Below are positions 6,296-6,737 of a stretch of DNA of 6,737 nucleotides, one piece after another; the stretch's first letter is position 1; the number at the start of each line of letters is the position of its first letter. The DNA comes from Candidatus Omnitrophota bacterium. GTDB lineage: Bacteria > Omnitrophota > Gorgyraeia > B26-G9. The notes under the pieces were generated by a model. That model did no database searches. It was given only the letters and a program-made list of their open reading frames with translations, and had not been told where the DNA came from. The translations under genes and the position numbers were made by a program. The stretch lies in assembly GCA_018399295.1 (NCBI GenBank), contig JAGYOO010000079.1:1-6737 (forward strand), written 5' to 3'.

Positions 6296-6353
6296 GAAAC
6301 AATCTGTTTCCTAAAATAGACCATGTCAGACAAACATGGACAGTCTTGGACAG
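6296..6353. promoter_or_regulatory. Palindromes upstream of the promoter: candidate enhancer-binding sites
   Basis: Three symmetric or repeated elements sit here. GAAAC-AATCT-GTTTC covers 6296-6310. CCATGT and ACATGG at 6321-6339 flank a 7-base centre, and the shorter TGTC-A-GACA at 6324-6332 overlaps this. A direct repeat TGGACAG at 6337-6343 and 6347-6353 recurs after 10 bases, one helical turn. Their centres fall about 95, 120 and 137 bases upstream of the predicted start near 6208, the usual distance for sites of sigma-54 activators. Which protein binds is unknown. Confidence 0.4.
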
Positions 6354-6361
6354 GCAGTTTT

Positions 6362-6393
6362 AAAAAAATTCCGGCCGGTTATGCTTTCCGGAA
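6362..6393 (-). terminator. Candidate intrinsic terminator for a minus-strand transcript entering from the right
   Basis: On the minus strand TTCCGG (6393-6388) can pair with CCGGAA (6374-6369) across a 13-base loop, and the second arm runs straight into seven T (6368-6362). A shorter CCGG/CCGG pairing inside the loop and the adjoining palindrome GGAACC-C-GGTTCC (6390-6402) could form competing hairpins. Placed upstream of the EPS promoter, it would end transcription from a gene beyond the right edge. The stem is only 6 pairs. Confidence 0.4.
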
Positions 6394-6581
6394 CCCGGTT
6401 CCCCAAACAGATTTTAAAAAAAATCCCCGGAAAATCCTTCCGTGAATCTTTTCATAAAGATAAATAAAATCTTTTTAAAAATGTAACGAAAAACTAGTTT
6501 ATCACCAAACCCCTGTTTGCGCAATAGAAGCCCGCTTTTTGTCCGACTGAGTCCCTTAAATCAAAAATAAAACAAAAAGAT

Positions 6582-6613
6582 TTAACCACAGAGGGCACAG
6601 AGAAAAAAACCTT
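6582..6613. repeat. AACCACAGAG-type intergenic repeat, copy 1
   Basis: The stretch contains AACCACAGAGGGCACAGAG followed by an A run and ACCTT. The same AACCACAGAG core, a second CACA(G/A)AG block and a terminal ACCTT recur at 6711-6737. Degenerate repeats of this ACCACAGAG/CACAGAG type are familiar from intergenic DNA of many environmental bacteria; their function is not known to me. Confidence 0.6.
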
Positions 6614-6620
6614 AAAATTT

Positions 6621-6657
6621 GATTAACAAGATTAAAAAAAATGATTAAACTGATTAA
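6621..6657. repeat. Cluster of four GATTAA direct repeats
   Basis: GATTAA occurs at 6621, 6630, 6643 and 6652, so the steps are 9, 13 and 9 bases, in otherwise A-rich DNA. It lies directly after the first AACCACAGAG repeat. It may be part of the same dispersed intergenic element or simply AT-rich sequence; no gene is involved. Confidence 0.5.
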
Positions 6658-6710
6658 AATACTCGTTTTGCTCCCAACAACTTAGAGTAACGACGAAAAA
6701 AGACTATAAA

Positions 6711-6737
6711 ATCAACCACAGAGACCACAAAGACCTT
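6711..6737. repeat. AACCACAGAG-type intergenic repeat, copy 2, reaching the window edge
   Basis: It reads AACCACAGAGACCACAAAG followed by ACCTT and the end of the window, aligning with copy 1 except for a few substitutions and a shorter A run. The two copies are in the same orientation about 130 bases apart. The element may continue beyond the window. Confidence 0.55.

Larger units (their letters stand above)
6215..6737. other. Gene-free AT-rich intergenic region upstream of the operon
   Basis: No open frame with a ribosome binding site or recognisable protein lies in these 523 bases on either strand. Besides the promoter, palindromes, terminator and repeats listed separately, I see alternating ATCTTT (6446-6451), AAAGAT (6456-6461) and ATCTTT (6469-6474) arms that could form either of two weak hairpins, a palindrome AAACTAGTTT (6491-6500), and CAAAC-CCCT-GTTTG (6506-6519). 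The region is clearly richer in A and T than the coding part. No tRNA or rRNA is recognisable. Confidence 0.6.

Noticed and set aside
6491..6519. AAACTAGTTT and CAAAC-CCCT-GTTTG palindromes as operators
   Set aside because: Short, AT-rich and far from the promoter; such palindromes arise by chance in this composition.
6621..6657. GATTAA repeats as a CRISPR array
   Set aside because: Repeats are 6 bases with 3-7 base gaps, far too short for CRISPR repeats and spacers, and no cas gene is present.

Overview
The window reads as the upstream end of an exopolysaccharide/capsule locus from a Gram-negative (diderm) bacterium. All seven genes are on the minus strand, so the operon is transcribed from about 6210 down past base 1. 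The outer-membrane export protein argues for a diderm, and a well-formed sigma-54 (-24/-12) promoter suggests an environmental lineage with RpoN control. I cannot name the phylum from sequence alone. The degenerate AACCACAGAG-type intergenic repeats and the three-helix chain-length protein would suit groups such as Desulfobacterota or Omnitrophota, but this is a guess.

Layout in transcription order. 6215-6737 has no gene I can support. It holds AT-rich DNA with two copies of an AACCACAGAG repeat, a GATTAA direct-repeat cluster, a candidate terminator for a transcript entering from the right, palindromic candidate enhancer sites and the candidate sigma-54 promoter. Then follow: a 72-residue MerR-type DNA-binding protein (5921-6139); a Wza/OPX-type polysaccharide export protein (5035-5931) whose GTG start overlaps the regulator; a Wzz/GumC-type chain-length co-polymerase (3784-5019); a CpsD/CapB-type tyrosine autokinase (3028-3768); a WbpA-type UDP-sugar 6-dehydrogenase (1703-3007); a WbpP/TviC/GalE-type 4-epimerase (715-1683); and the first 229 codons of a long-form glucose-1-phosphate thymidylyltransferase (1-692, cut by the window edge).

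The genes are packed tightly, with gaps of about 15-25 bases or short overlaps and no internal terminator that I can see, so one polycistronic unit is likely. The export protein, chain-length protein and kinase form the trans-envelope assembly and export control module, with the Wzc function split over two polypeptides. The last three genes supply activated sugars: an oxidised UDP-(N-acetyl)hexosaminuronic or UDP-uronic acid, its C4 epimer, and an NDP-hexose. Glycosyltransferases, flippase and polymerase are not in this window and probably lie to the left.

The most interesting parts are the control region (sigma-54 promoter, palindromes about 95-140 bases upstream, and a tiny MerR-like protein as first gene), a nine-G tract at the ribosome binding site of the last gene, and the three-helix chain-length protein paired with a separate kinase. 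I see no clearly novel system; the locus is a recognisable EPS operon with unusual control features.
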